Assembly: GCF_002261225.1 (NCBI RefSeq)
Contig: NZ_NEVM01000005.1
Location: forward strand, 62,001-126,000
DNA length: 64,000 nucleotides
Direction of reading: 5' to 3'
Source: Bordetella genomosp. 10
GTDB lineage: Bacteria; Pseudomonadota; Gammaproteobacteria; Burkholderiales; Burkholderiaceae_B
The position numbers and the translations under genes were made by a program. The notes under the pieces were generated by a model. That model made no database searches. It was not told the DNA's origin and worked only from the letters and a program-made list of their open reading frames with translations. This document shows positions 26,021-35,290 of the stretch, one piece after another. Positions within the stretch are counted from its first letter, which is position 1. Every line of letters starts with the position of its first letter.

Positions 26021-26360
26021 GTTGTCTCGCACGGGAAAAGCGGATTCGGGAAGCTGAAATCCAAACTTGTGTACAAGACGACTCAAAGCAAAGGCTGTGC
26101 CAACTTTGCGTGACGCGTGTTTCGCCGCCATGCGTCGCGGCCGCGACGGGGCTCGCCGCACGGCGAAAAAAACCAGGGAAATCGGGCACATGCGGGCCGC
26201 GCCGTGCGGCACGATCAACGCGCCGATGGCGACGCATGGCCGGTCGACAGCGATGCTGAATGACGCCGGGCGACCGCCATGCCGCGCACCGCGCACGTGC
26301 CCCCGCACGCATCGGCGCGTGCGAAACGCACCATCACGGTGCGTACGGAACGCCGGCGCG
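26021..26360. promoter_or_regulatory. Intergenic region with candidate GntR/FCD operator for the ureide operon
   Basis: This 340-bp gap separates the operon's first gene from the MocR-type gene on the same strand. At 26066-26077 lies CTTGTGTACAAG (minus strand CTTGTACACAAG), a 5+2+5 dyad of the TTGTATACAA type bound by FCD GntR proteins. It is about 46 bp upstream of the GTG start at 26020, where a promoter is expected. The rest is GC-rich with no gene I can support. Confidence 0.55.
26326..26344 (-). terminator. Terminator-like hairpin after the MocR gene
   Basis: ACGCACC-ATCAC-GGTGCGT (26326-26344) is a perfect 7-bp stem with a 5-nt loop, 16 bp beyond the stop of the minus-strand regulator. 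On that strand the stem is followed by TTT. It is likely to separate the regulator transcript from the ureide operon. Confidence 0.45.
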
Positions 26361-27854
26361 TCAACGCGGCAAGCAGCCCCGCAGCGTATGAAAGGCCGGC
26401 GCGATGTCCCGCTCGTGGACGCACGCATAACCCAGCAGCAGTCCGCGCCGCGCGCCGGGATGCATGTAGTAGCGCGACAAGGGACGGGTGAGGACGCCGC
26501 GGGCCTGCGCCGCCGCGCTGATCGCCACGTCGTCGCAATCGGGCGGCAGGCGCAGCACCAGGTGCAGGCCGGCGTTGCTGGACTGGGGATCCAGGTACGC
26601 CGGCCCCAGGTAGCGGTTGATCAAGCCTTCCAGCAAGGCGCGCCGGCGCGCATACAGCACCCGCATGCGGCGGATGTGCGCCGCGTAGTGGCCCTGCTCC
26701 AGCAACTCGGCCAGGGCGGCCTGCGTCAGGGCATGGCCTTCGCGGTAGAGATCCGCGTGCGCGGCGCGAAAGGGTTCGGCCAGGGCGCGCGGCAACACCA
26801 TATAGCCCACGCGCAGCCCGGGAAACAGCGTCTTGCTGAAGGTGCCGATGTAGATGACGGGCGCGTCTTCCTCCAGCCCCTGCATGGCGGGGATGGGGCG
26901 TCCGGCATAGCGGAATTCGCTGTCGTAGTCGTCCTCGACGATCCAGCTTCCCGAGGCCCGCGCGTAGTCCAGCAACTCGCGCCGCCGCGCCAGGCTCATC
27001 ACCAGTCCCAGCGGATATTGATGCGACGGCGTCACGAAGATCAGCCGCGGCGGCGCCTTGCCGGCGGGCCATCCGCTGCCCTCTTCCTCCACCCGCAACG
27101 GCTTCACCACCGCCGACACCATCTGCAGGACCTTATGGAAACCCCAGTAGCCGGGCTCCTCCACCCAGACGGTTTCGCGCGGATCGACCAGCATGCGCAG
27201 GGACAGGTCGATGGCCTGGTGCACGCCCTCGGTCACCAGGATCTGGCCGGGATCGCAACGCACCGAGCGGGCCACGCGCAGATGCTCCGCGATGGCGGCG
27301 CGCAGCGCCGGATGGCCGCCGCCGTGCGCGTAGGTCAGCAACTGCGGCGCGGGATCGCGCCACAGGCGGGACAGGATGCGGCTGAAATGCCGGTTCGGGA
27401 ACTGCGTCACGTCCGGCACGCCCGGCATGAAGGCGCCCCATTGGGCGGGCGCCGCCGAGACGTTGGACAGCAGCGCCTGCGCGCGCCGCGCCAGCCGCAA
27501 CGGCGCGCCGGCGGCGTCCGGGCCGGCGGCGGCCGCCTGCAGGCCTTGCAGCCCTTGCAATCGTTCGGCGCTCAGGTAGCTGTCCGGCGCGGTCTCCGCC
27601 ACGAAGGTGCCGCTGCCCACGCGGGCGTGGACATAGCCTTCGGTGCGCAGTTGCTCGTAGGCATGCAGCACCGTGTTGCGCGACATGCCGATTTCGCGCG
27701 CAAGGTCGCGCGAGGCGGGCAGCGCGCTGGACGGCGGCAGGCTGCCGTCGAGGATGGCCCCGCGCAGGCATTCGTAAAGCTGGCGGTTGAGCGTGCCGCC
27801 GCCCGCGGGCGCGAGGCGCTGCAGGACCAGGTCGGAGCAGATCGACTTGATCAC
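26361..27854 (-). CDS. MocR/GabR-type regulator (GntR winged helix fused to aminotransferase domain)
   Basis: A 497-residue MocR-family protein. An N-terminal GntR winged helix (about 20-85, including LPASRDLAREIGMSRNTVLHAYEQL in part) is followed by a class I aminotransferase-like domain with PLP Lys in GTFSKTLFPGLRVGY. It is divergent from gabT, so it probably senses GABA or PLP and activates gabT, as GabR does in Bacillus. The start is GTG at 27854 with GGGAG 6 nt upstream; the open frame extends a further 95 codons through the intergenic region without support. Confidence 0.9.
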   Translation of the reverse strand: MIKSICSDLVLQRLAPAGGGTLNRQLYECLRGAILDGSLPPSSALPASRDLAREIGMSRNTVLHAYEQLRTEGYVHARVGSGTFVAETAPDSYLSAERLQGLQGLQAAAAGPDAAGAPLRLARRAQALLSNVSAAPAQWGAFMPGVPDVTQFPNRHFSRILSRLWRDPAPQLLTYAHGGGHPALRAAIAEHLRVARSVRCDPGQILVTEGVHQAIDLSLRMLVDPRETVWVEEPGYWGFHKVLQMVSAVVKPLRVEEEGSGWPAGKAPPRLIFVTPSHQYPLGLVMSLARRRELLDYARASGSWIVEDDYDSEFRYAGRPIPAMQGLEEDAPVIYIGTFSKTLFPGLRVGYMVLPRALAEPFRAAHADLYREGHALTQAALAELLEQGHYAAHIRRMRVLYARRRALLEGLINRYLGPAYLDPQSSNAGLHLVLRLPPDCDDVAISAAAQARGVLTRPLSRYYMHPGARRGLLLGYACVHERDIAPAFHTLRGCLPR

Positions 27855-28191
27855 GTCAGCTCCCCCGGTCCGCGGCGCGCCGCCGGCGCCGGGGCAATGC
27901 GCCGGCCATCCGGCGCGCCCGCGCGGCGTGGCCGCCACGCGCAGCGGGAAGGCGCGACAACAACATGTGGGAGCAAGGTCTCGGACAACGGCCGTCCGCC
28001 CTTGGCAAGGGATGCATTCCAGGGAGCCATTCCGGGCAGGCGTCTCCGATCGAGGTTCATTCAGGGCGGCGCTTCCAATTGGCCCATTTCCAATTGGCCC
28101 CATCGATTTGAACGAACTGGATCTTTCGGAAGGGGCCAATCCGCCATTAAATCAGGTTTTCCCCCGAACCCCTACCTGAAACGCTTTCATC
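27855..28191. promoter_or_regulatory. Divergent gabT/MocR control region with tandem repeats
   Basis: This 337-bp divergent gap contains the direct repeat TTCCAATTGGCCC twice, at 28073-28085 and 28088-28100 (15-bp period). Each copy has the internal palindrome CCAATTGG. An inverted partial copy GGGGCCAAT lies at 28132-28140. MocR regulators bind paired direct repeats next to the promoter they control, so this is the likely operator for gabT. The -10/-35 boxes are not obvious. Confidence 0.6.
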
Positions 28192-29454
28192 ATGAAAAAC
28201 GCCGATCTGCAGTCCCGCCGCCTGGCCGCCACCCCGCGCGGCGTGGGCGTGATGTGCGACTTCTATGCCCAGCGCGCCGAGAACGCCACCATCTGGGACG
28301 TCGAAGGCCGCGAGTTCATCGACTTCGCCGCCGGCATCGCCGTGCTGAACACCGGCCATCGCCATCCGCGCATCGCCGCCGCCATCGGCGCGCAGCTCGA
28401 AAGCTTCACCCACACCGCGTACCAGATCGTCCCCTACGAAAGCGTCGTCATGCTGGCCGAGCGCATCAACGCCGCCGCGCCCATCGAGGGGCCGGCCAAG
28501 ACCGCCTTCTTCACGACCGGCGCCGAAGCCGTCGAGAACGCCGTCAAGATCGCCCGCGCCCACACCGGCCGTTCGGGCGTCATCGCCTTCGCCGGCGGCT
28601 TCCATGGCCGCACCATGATGACCCTGGCGCTGACCGGCAAGGTCCAGCCCTACAAGGCCGGCTTCGGGCCCTTCCCCGGCGAGGTCTACCACGTCCCCTT
28701 CCCCAGCGCCCTGGGCGGCGTCACCGCCAAGGACTCGCTGGCCGCGATCAACCAGTTGTTCAAGGCGGACATCGATCCCAAGCGCGTGGCCGCCATCATC
28801 ATCGAACCGGTGCAGGGCGAAGGCGGCTTCAACGTCGCGCCGACGGAGCTGATGCAGGGCCTGCGCGCGCTGTGCGACGAACACGGCATCGTCATGATCG
28901 CCGATGAAGTCCAGACCGGCTATGGCCGCACCGGCAAGCTGTTCTCGATGGAACATCACGGCGTGCGGCCCGACCTGATCACCATGGCCAAGAGCCTGGC
29001 CGGCGGCATGCCCCTGTCGGCCGTCTGCGGCCGCGCCGAAGTGATGGACGCGCCGCCTCCCGGCGGCCTGGGCGGCACCTATGCCGGCAACCCCCTGTCG
29101 GTGGCCGCGGCGCATGCCGTGCTGGACGTGATCGCCGAGGAAAAGCTGTGCGAACGCGCCGCCGCGCTGGGCGAGCGCCTGGTGGCCCGCCTGCGCGCCG
29201 CGCAGAAGGCCAACCCCGGCATCGCCGATATCCGCGCCCAGGGCTCGATGGTCGCCATCGAACTGCGCACCGCCGCCGGCGAACCGGACGCGGACGCCGT
29301 GCGCCGCGTCCAGCAGCGCGCCCAGGAGCGCGGGCTGGTGCTGCTGAGCTGCGGCATGTACGGCAACGTCATCCGCTTCCTGTACCCGCTGACGATTCCC
29401 GAGGCGCAATTCGAGCGCGCCCTGGGCATCCTGGACGAAGCCCTGCAAGCGTAA
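28192..29454 (+). CDS. gabT: 4-aminobutyrate aminotransferase
   Basis: A 420-residue class III PLP aminotransferase converting GABA and 2-oxoglutarate to succinate semialdehyde and glutamate. The PLP Lys267 is in TMAKSLAGGMPL, aligning with Lys268 of E. coli GabT. Other hallmarks are FFTTGAEAVENAVKIAR, FHGRTMMTLALTGK and IADEVQTGYGRTGKLF. It is divergent from a GabR-like regulator. No succinate-semialdehyde dehydrogenase gene (gabD) is adjacent. Confidence 0.95.
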   Translation: MKNADLQSRRLAATPRGVGVMCDFYAQRAENATIWDVEGREFIDFAAGIAVLNTGHRHPRIAAAIGAQLESFTHTAYQIVPYESVVMLAERINAAAPIEGPAKTAFFTTGAEAVENAVKIARAHTGRSGVIAFAGGFHGRTMMTLALTGKVQPYKAGFGPFPGEVYHVPFPSALGGVTAKDSLAAINQLFKADIDPKRVAAIIIEPVQGEGGFNVAPTELMQGLRALCDEHGIVMIADEVQTGYGRTGKLFSMEHHGVRPDLITMAKSLAGGMPLSAVCGRAEVMDAPPPGGLGGTYAGNPLSVAAAHAVLDVIAEEKLCERAAALGERLVARLRAAQKANPGIADIRAQGSMVAIELRTAAGEPDADAVRRVQQRAQERGLVLLSCGMYGNVIRFLYPLTIPEAQFERALGILDEALQA

Positions 29455-29501
29455 GCCCCATGGCCGGGGCCGGCGCGTCCGGCCTGGCCATCGCGAACCA
29501 A

Positions 29502-29523
29502 CGCCGGGCGCCGCCCGGCGTTT
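29502..29523. terminator. Bidirectional hairpin between gabT and the Bug receptor gene
   Basis: CGCCGGGC-GCC-GCCCGGCG (29502-29520) is a perfect 8-bp stem followed by TTT on the plus strand, 48 bp after the gabT stop. It lies between convergent genes and likely terminates gabT. Confidence 0.55.
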
Positions 29524-29559
29524 GCCGCTATCCGCCGGCGCCGGAATCGCCCGGCGCCG

Positions 29560-30534
29560 CTATTCGGCCTTGATGCCGTTCTCCGCGATGACCGCCGCCC
29601 ACTTCGCGTACTCCTTGGACAGGCGCTCCCTGGTCTCGGCAAGGCTCGTCGGTTGCGGCTGGACCCCCATGAACTGGAAGGTCTCGACCGCCTTGGGCGT
29701 CTTCAGCGCCTTGACGGCCAGGGCGTTGAGTTTTTCCAGCACGTCCTTGGGCGTGCCGGCGGGCGCCAGCAGGCTGTAGGTGGAAACCACCTCGAACCCC
29801 TTCAGCCCGGCCTCCGCGGGCGTGGGCAGCGTCGGCAGCGCGGGATTTCTTTCTGTGGTGGTGACCATCAATGCCTTGATGCGCCCGCTGTCCTTGTTGG
29901 AAACGACGGTGGGCGCCGTGGCGAAGAGGACGTCGATCTGCCCGCCCATGAGATCGATGATGGCCGGCCCCGCCCCGCGATAGGGAACGTGCACGGCGCC
30001 GCCCGGAACGCCCTTGAAGAACAGCTCCGCCGCGATGTGCTCCAGCGAGCCCACGCCGGTTGAACCGAAAGTGAGCTTGTGGGTCTTGGCGTACGCCAGC
30101 AGCCCGGTCACGCTGTCGACCGGCAGCTTCGGATTCACCATCAGCACCATGGGCTGCACGCCCAGCAAGGTGACCGGCGCGAAATCCTTCTGCAAGTCGT
30201 ACCCCACGCGCGAGCCGTACAGGATGCCGTTGATCCGGTAGGTGGTGGTGGGCGCCACCAGCAGCGTGTAGCCGTCAGGCGGGGATTTCGCCACGTAGGC
30301 CGCGCCGATGTTGCCGGAAAAACCGCCACGGTTATCGACGATCACGCTTTGGCCGGAGACGTCGCCCAGTTGCGAGGCAACGGCGCGGGCGAGCGCGTCG
30401 GCCCCGCCGCCGGGCGGATACCCGATCACGACCGTAATGGGCCTGGAGGGATAGGACTGGGCCTGGGCGGCGCCAGTGCCCGCGCTCAACAACGCCGCAC
30501 CCGCCAGCGCAAGAACTGCCACGGAGAACTTCAT
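29560..30534 (-). CDS. Tripartite tricarboxylate transporter receptor (Bug family)
   Basis: A 324-residue periplasmic binding protein of the TctC/Bug family. A signal peptide (about 1-25, ending AQA) precedes SYPSRPITVVIGYPPGGGADALAR. The conserved VDNRGGFSGNIGAAYVAKSPPDGYTLL and GVGSLEHIAAELF segments are visible in pieces. Such receptors bind carboxylates and are greatly expanded in Bordetella. No TctA/TctB membrane genes are adjacent, so it probably shares a membrane partner encoded elsewhere. AAGGGG lies 6 nt before the ATG. The neighbouring lysR and organic-acid genes suggest its ligand is their inducer. Confidence 0.92.
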   Translation of the reverse strand: MKFSVAVLALAGAALLSAGTGAAQAQSYPSRPITVVIGYPPGGGADALARAVASQLGDVSGQSVIVDNRGGFSGNIGAAYVAKSPPDGYTLLVAPTTTYRINGILYGSRVGYDLQKDFAPVTLLGVQPMVLMVNPKLPVDSVTGLLAYAKTHKLTFGSTGVGSLEHIAAELFFKGVPGGAVHVPYRGAGPAIIDLMGGQIDVLFATAPTVVSNKDSGRIKALMVTTTERNPALPTLPTPAEAGLKGFEVVSTYSLLAPAGTPKDVLEKLNALAVKALKTPKAVETFQFMGVQPQPTSLAETRERLSKEYAKWAAVIAENGIKAE

Positions 30535-30632
30535 GATTAACCCCTTGGATAATTGAAGCCGACGCGCCGTCTGGTCACGGCACGAGCGGCAGTGTATTCC
30601 AACAAGCTAATCCAAACAATAAGTAAAATTAA

Positions 30633-31667
30633 TTATGGGTTCTCGATGGCGCCGCCCCAGGGCGCCACCTTCTTGATCTGCGGCACCCACTGGTGCTTGA
30701 GGATGGTTTTCGCGGTGGCGGAGATCCGCTCCCACAGCGCCGCGTGCTCGCCGTCGTGGGCCACCAGCCGCAAGGTCCGTTCCAGCCCCCCGCCCGGCAA
30801 GGGCAGGTAGTGGTATTCCTGGGGTTGCAGCCGCGTCTTCAGCACGCATAGCGGCGTGGTGATGGCCCAGCCCAGTCCGGCGCGAACCATGGCGAGCACC
30901 GCGTCCGAGGTGTCGAATTCGTACTCCCGCTGCAACGACACCCCCTGCTGGCGCAGATAGGCGTCGATCTTGGGTCCCAGGAAGGTGCCGGCGCTGTACC
31001 GGATGAAGGGCAGCGCCTGGCCCAGTTGCTCCAGATTGCCCGCCGGCACGGCGAGGCCCTTGGGCGCCACGATGCAGAACGGCTCCTTGATCAACGGCAG
31101 GTCCAGCAACCGGGGGGCGTCGCCGATGTCGTCGGACGTGATGATCACGTCCAGGCGCTGCTCGACCAGGCCGCGCACGTCCGTGCCGGACACCCCCGAG
31201 GTCACGGACCAGCGCGAGGCCATGGTGGCGATCTCGCGCAGCAGCACCGGTCCCACCGTGCTGGCGAACGAATCGACCATGCCCATCCGCAGCACCGGCA
31301 ACTGGGCGTTCTGCTGCAGGCTGACCAGTTGCTCCAGTTCGCGCGAGCGCCGCAGCAGCTCGATGGCGCGCTCGTAGAAGGTGTTGCCGAACAGCGTGAG
31401 CTGCATGGGCCGCTTGGAGCGGTCGATCAGTTGCGCGCCCAGCCCCGTTTCCATGGCGCCGATGGCCTGGGAAACGGCGGACTGGGTCATGCCCAGCCGG
31501 TTCGCGGCGTGGGTCATGCCGTCTTCCTGCACGACCGCCACGAAAACCTCGATCAGGCGCAGGTTCAGCCAGCTACGGCCGGCGCCCTGTTCGACGTTCA
31601 GCGGCGCGGGCGCGGCGGCGGCCTTCGGTTTTTTTTCAGCACTATTTTTGACGGCGGGCTTGCGCAT
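30633..31667 (-). CDS. LysR-family transcriptional regulator
   Basis: A 344-residue LysR regulator with a Lys/Ala-rich N-terminal extension (about 1-30). The helix-turn-helix is LIEVFVAVVQEDGMTHAANRLGMTQSAVSQAI in the region 37-70. The substrate-binding domain follows. It is divergent from the MmgE/PrpD-enoyl-CoA hydratase-CoA transferase operon, which it most likely controls. The 130-bp gap contains the AT-rich stretch TTATATTAAAAATAAGG (about 31683-31699), probably promoter and operator. Confidence 0.92.
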   Translation of the reverse strand: MRKPAVKNSAEKKPKAAAAPAPLNVEQGAGRSWLNLRLIEVFVAVVQEDGMTHAANRLGMTQSAVSQAIGAMETGLGAQLIDRSKRPMQLTLFGNTFYERAIELLRRSRELEQLVSLQQNAQLPVLRMGMVDSFASTVGPVLLREIATMASRWSVTSGVSGTDVRGLVEQRLDVIITSDDIGDAPRLLDLPLIKEPFCIVAPKGLAVPAGNLEQLGQALPFIRYSAGTFLGPKIDAYLRQQGVSLQREYEFDTSDAVLAMVRAGLGWAITTPLCVLKTRLQPQEYHYLPLPGGGLERTLRLVAHDGEHAALWERISATAKTILKHQWVPQIKKVAPWGGAIENP

Positions 31668-31797
31668 ACTATTTTTCAGGACTTATATTAAAAATAAGGA
31701 AAATTAATTCCACACCGCCCCATCCGGCAAGGCCTTGCCCGGGGCTACGTGTGTCGGCGTCTCGTTCCTCAACCTGCAACCACCCGAAGGAATCCGC

Positions 31798-33165
31798 ATG
31801 GAACCCGATCCTATCCTACCCGTGACGAAGACGCTCGCCGAATTCGTCGCCGATCTGGCCTGGCAAAAGCTGCCGCCCGCCGTGCAGGAAGAAGGCCGAC
31901 TGGCCATCGCCGACACGATAGGCGGCGCCCTCGCCGCCGTGAACGAGCCGGCGGCGCGCGCCGTGATGGCCATCGTCGAGGGAGAGACCGGCCCCAGCGC
32001 CATCTGGGGAACCGCGTTGCGCACCACGCCCCGCAACGCCGCCCTGGTCAATGGCGCCATGGCGCACGCCCACGACATCGACGATACCAATCCGTCGATG
32101 CGCGGCCATCCCTCCTGCCCGGTCGTGCCGGCCATCTTCGCCCTCGCCGCCAAGACCGGCGCGAGCGGCCAGGAACTGGTCACCGCCTACGTCGCCGGGG
32201 TGGAAATCGCCACCAAGCTGGGGCGCGCCGTCAACATGCCCCACTACAACAAGGGCTGGCACACCACCCTGACGCTGGGCACCCTGGGCGCCGCGGCCGC
32301 CTGCGCCAGGCTGCTCCGGCTGGACGCGGGGAAGACCGCCATCGCCCTGGCCATCGCCGGTTCGCGCGCGGGCGGCCTGGTGGCCAACTTCGGCACCATG
32401 ACCAAGCCGACGCATTCCGGCTTCGCCGCGGAAGGCGGCGTGACGGCGGCCCTGCTCGCGCAGGCCGGCACGACGGCGAACCCCGCCGCGCTGGAGTGCA
32501 AGAACGGCTTCTTCGACCTGTTCGCCGGCCTGGAGCAGGTGCAGCCCGCCCTGGCGCTGGAGGCGCTGAACGAGCGCTTCGACCTGGTCGACCCCGGCAA
32601 CATCTACAAGCAGTACCCCACCTGCTCGCTGACCCATTGCGCCATCGACATGCTGCTCGACGGCGTGGCCGAGGGCGCCATCAAGCCGGACCAGATCGCA
32701 TCCATCGACTGCGGGGTCGGCTATCGCTGCGTCAGCACGCTGCCCTACCACGACGCGCGCACCGGACTGGAGGGCAAGTTCAGCATGGAATATTGCCTGG
32801 CGGCGGCGCTGGTCCATGGCCAGGTCACCTTCGCCGAATTCGAGGACGAGAAGGTGCGTTCGCCCGCCATCGCGGCGATGCAGCGCAAGATCAACCTCTA
32901 CACCCATCCCGAGCTGACCACGCCGGAATCGGTGCCCTACGACTTCACCGACATCGTGATCAAGCACCAGGACGGCACCGTCTTCCATGGCCGCGAGCAG
33001 AAGGCGAAGGGCGATCCGGCCAAGCGCTGGACCTTGCAGCAGTTCAAGGACAAGTTCGTCCGCTGCGCGGCCGGCGGCATGGGCGCGGAGGCGGCGGCGC
33101 GGCTGTGGGACGACCTGCATCGCCTGGATGCGCTGCCGGCGGGCCAGCCCAAGGGACTGATCTGA
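31798..33165 (+). CDS. MmgE/PrpD-family protein (2-methylcitrate dehydratase/cis-aconitate decarboxylase fold)
   Basis: A 455-residue MmgE/PrpD-fold enzyme. Family signatures include AHDIDDTNPSMRGHPS, ANFGTMTKPTHSGFAAEG, and IYKQYPTCSLTHCAID. Relatives dehydrate 2-methylcitrate or decarboxylate cis-aconitate, so the substrate is probably a tricarboxylate-like acid. It heads an operon with an enoyl-CoA hydratase and a family III CoA transferase. The ATG at 31798 has AAGGA 7 nt upstream. A second paralogue is at 38075. Confidence 0.9.
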   Translation: MEPDPILPVTKTLAEFVADLAWQKLPPAVQEEGRLAIADTIGGALAAVNEPAARAVMAIVEGETGPSAIWGTALRTTPRNAALVNGAMAHAHDIDDTNPSMRGHPSCPVVPAIFALAAKTGASGQELVTAYVAGVEIATKLGRAVNMPHYNKGWHTTLTLGTLGAAAACARLLRLDAGKTAIALAIAGSRAGGLVANFGTMTKPTHSGFAAEGGVTAALLAQAGTTANPAALECKNGFFDLFAGLEQVQPALALEALNERFDLVDPGNIYKQYPTCSLTHCAIDMLLDGVAEGAIKPDQIASIDCGVGYRCVSTLPYHDARTGLEGKFSMEYCLAAALVHGQVTFAEFEDEKVRSPAIAAMQRKINLYTHPELTTPESVPYDFTDIVIKHQDGTVFHGREQKAKGDPAKRWTLQQFKDKFVRCAAGGMGAEAAARLWDDLHRLDALPAGQPKGLI

Positions 33166-33309
33166 GCCCGCGCGGGCCATCGCGGGTTATCGCGCGTCAT
33201 CCGGCACGTGGCGGCGCGCCGCCGGGTTGCGGGCCATCGCGCGCCGCGCCATGCAACCCGGCCCTTTGAACTTCACGCCTTGAACTCCATCAACGAAGGA
33301 ACACCTCCT

Positions 33310-34092
33310 ATGCAAGCCCATCCCATCGAGGGCGTCACCGACATCCTGCACGTCGACGTGCGGGACAAGATCGCAACCGTCACCCTGAACCGTCCGCAGG
33401 TGCTGAACGCGCTCAACCACGAACAGCGCGGCAACCTGGAAACCGCCTTCAAGGCGCTGGACGCGGACGAAGCGGTGCGGGTCATCGTCCTGCGGGGCGA
33501 CGGCCGGGCCTTCTGCGCCGGCCAGGACCAGAAGGAAAGCGCCACCATGGACGCGGCGGGCGCGCATCGCCGCATCGAAGGCTATGCCTCGCTCTATACC
33601 CTGATGCGCAGCCTGAGCAAACCCATCATCGCGCGTATCCATGGCTACGCCACGGGCGCGGGACTGCAGCTCGCGCTGCTGTCCGACCTGCGCATCGCGT
33701 CGGCCGAATCCAAGCTGGGCATGACCGAGCTGAACGTGGGATCGGCCGCCATCATGGGCAGCGCCTTCCTGCTGCCCTTGATCGGCGAAGCCGAAATGCG
33801 GCGCCTGGTGATGCTTTCGGAATTCGTGGACGCGGAGAAAGCGCTGTCCATGAAGCTGGTGCATGAAGTCCTGCCGCCCGAGGCGCTGGACGCGCGCGTG
33901 GCGGAGATCGCCACGCGGATGGCCGGCTGGCCGCCACTGGGCATCGCCCTAACCAAGGAATGGTGGCGCAAGATGGGGGACGAACTGTTCTTCGCGGCCA
34001 TGGACCAGGCCCGCGAATCGCATGCGAAGAACTTCGCCGCCGGCGGCCTGTCCCACGGCGCCCGCAAATTCCTCGAACGGGAGCGGGGTTGA
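33310..34092 (+). CDS. Enoyl-CoA hydratase/isomerase family protein
   Basis: A 260-residue crotonase. The oxyanion-hole segments FCAGQDQKES and GYATGAGLQLALLSDLRIA are present. ELNVGSAA holds the position of a catalytic Glu. It should hydrate an enoyl-CoA made by the neighbouring CoA transferase. The ATG at 33310 has AAGGA upstream; the upstream open frame to 33208 is non-coding. The 145-bp gap from the previous gene may contain an internal promoter. The next gene begins 2 bp after the stop. Confidence 0.92.
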   Translation: MQAHPIEGVTDILHVDVRDKIATVTLNRPQVLNALNHEQRGNLETAFKALDADEAVRVIVLRGDGRAFCAGQDQKESATMDAAGAHRRIEGYASLYTLMRSLSKPIIARIHGYATGAGLQLALLSDLRIASAESKLGMTELNVGSAAIMGSAFLLPLIGEAEMRRLVMLSEFVDAEKALSMKLVHEVLPPEALDARVAEIATRMAGWPPLGIALTKEWWRKMGDELFFAAMDQARESHAKNFAAGGLSHGARKFLERERG

Positions 34093-34094
34093 AC

Positions 34095-35282
34095 ATGGCG
34101 CAGCTTCCCTTGGCCGGCGTGCGCGTGCTCGACCTGACGCAGGCATTGGCCGGCCCCTTCGCCACCATGATCCTCGCGGACATGGGAGCCGAAGTCATCA
34201 AGATAGAGTCGCCGGCGGGCGACCTGACCCGCACCACCCCGCCTCACATCGTCCAGGGCACCTCGCTCTATTTCCTCACCAACAACCGCAACAAGCGCGG
34301 CATGGTGCTGGACCTCAAGGCCCCCGACGCGCTGGCCGCGTTCTACGACCTGTGCAAGGTGGCCGACGTGGTGATCTACAACTTCAGCGAAGGCGTGGCC
34401 GACCGCCTGAAGATAGACGCCGACACGCTGCGGAAAATCAATGAGAAGCTGATCGTCTGCAACATGACGGGCTATGGCCGCAAGGGGCCCGATGCGCGCC
34501 GCCGCGCGGTCGATCCCATCGTCCAGTCGCTGGCTGGCGCGGTCAGCATCACGGGCGTGCCCGGCGGCGAGCCGGTGCGCGCGGGCGTGCCGTCCGCCGA
34601 CCTGTCCACCGGCCTGTACGCGGCGATCGGCGTGCTCGCGGCGCTGCACGGCCGCGACCGGACCGGCGTCGGCAGCAGCGTGGAGGCCAGCCTGTTCCAT
34701 TCGCAGCTCAGCCTCCTCAACTACATGGCGACCTACTGCGCGTATTCCGGCGAGATCCCGCAGCCGGTGGGGTCGGGCCATCCGGGCACGGTGCCCTCCC
34801 AGGTCTTCAAGACGGCCGACGGCTGGATCACCATCGATGCCGGCTTCGACCGGCATTTCCAGACGCTGTGCCGGATACTCGGCAAGGAGAGCCTGTCGCG
34901 CGATCCGCGCTTCGTGTCGCGCCAGGTGCGCGCGCGCCACCGCGGGGAACTGCTGCCCATCCTCATTGCCGAAATCGAAAAGCACACCACGGCCGAATGG
35001 GAGCGCATCCTCGACGAGGCGGGCATCCCCTGCGGCAAGGTGAACAACGTCAAGGAGGCATTGGAATCACCCCAGAGCGTGGCGTATCACTCGCTGCGCG
35101 ATATCCGCTATCGCGGCGAGGACGTGCGGGTATTGGCGACGCCGGTGTGGTTCGACGGCGAAGACCGCCATCCCGTCGAACCGCCGCCGGAGCTGGGCCA
35201 GCATACCGCCGACATCCTGCGCGGCCTGCTGGGCTACGACGACGCGCGCATCGCGGCGCTGACGGCGAAGCGGGAGGATTGA
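34095..35282 (+). CDS. Family III CoA transferase (CaiB/BaiF)
   Basis: A 395-residue CoA transferase of the CaiB/BaiF/Frc family. It opens with PLAGVRVLDLTQALAGPFAT and has MGAEVIKIESP and YFLTNNRNKRGMVLDLK, with the nucleophilic Asp expected near residue 165-170 in the SADLSTGLYAAIG region. It transfers CoA to an organic acid, making the thioester used by the enoyl-CoA hydratase upstream. The start overlaps nothing but sits 2 bp after the hydratase stop. A strong terminator follows. Confidence 0.93.
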   Translation: MAQLPLAGVRVLDLTQALAGPFATMILADMGAEVIKIESPAGDLTRTTPPHIVQGTSLYFLTNNRNKRGMVLDLKAPDALAAFYDLCKVADVVIYNFSEGVADRLKIDADTLRKINEKLIVCNMTGYGRKGPDARRRAVDPIVQSLAGAVSITGVPGGEPVRAGVPSADLSTGLYAAIGVLAALHGRDRTGVGSSVEASLFHSQLSLLNYMATYCAYSGEIPQPVGSGHPGTVPSQVFKTADGWITIDAGFDRHFQTLCRILGKESLSRDPRFVSRQVRARHRGELLPILIAEIEKHTTAEWERILDEAGIPCGKVNNVKEALESPQSVAYHSLRDIRYRGEDVRVLATPVWFDGEDRHPVEPPPELGQHTADILRGLLGYDDARIAALTAKRED

Positions 35283-35290
35283 AACAGGAA

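Noticed and set aside
26067..28907. A 946-residue plus-strand frame across the MocR gene and gabT
   Set aside because: It overlaps two well-supported genes in other frames and has no recognisable domain or ribosome site.
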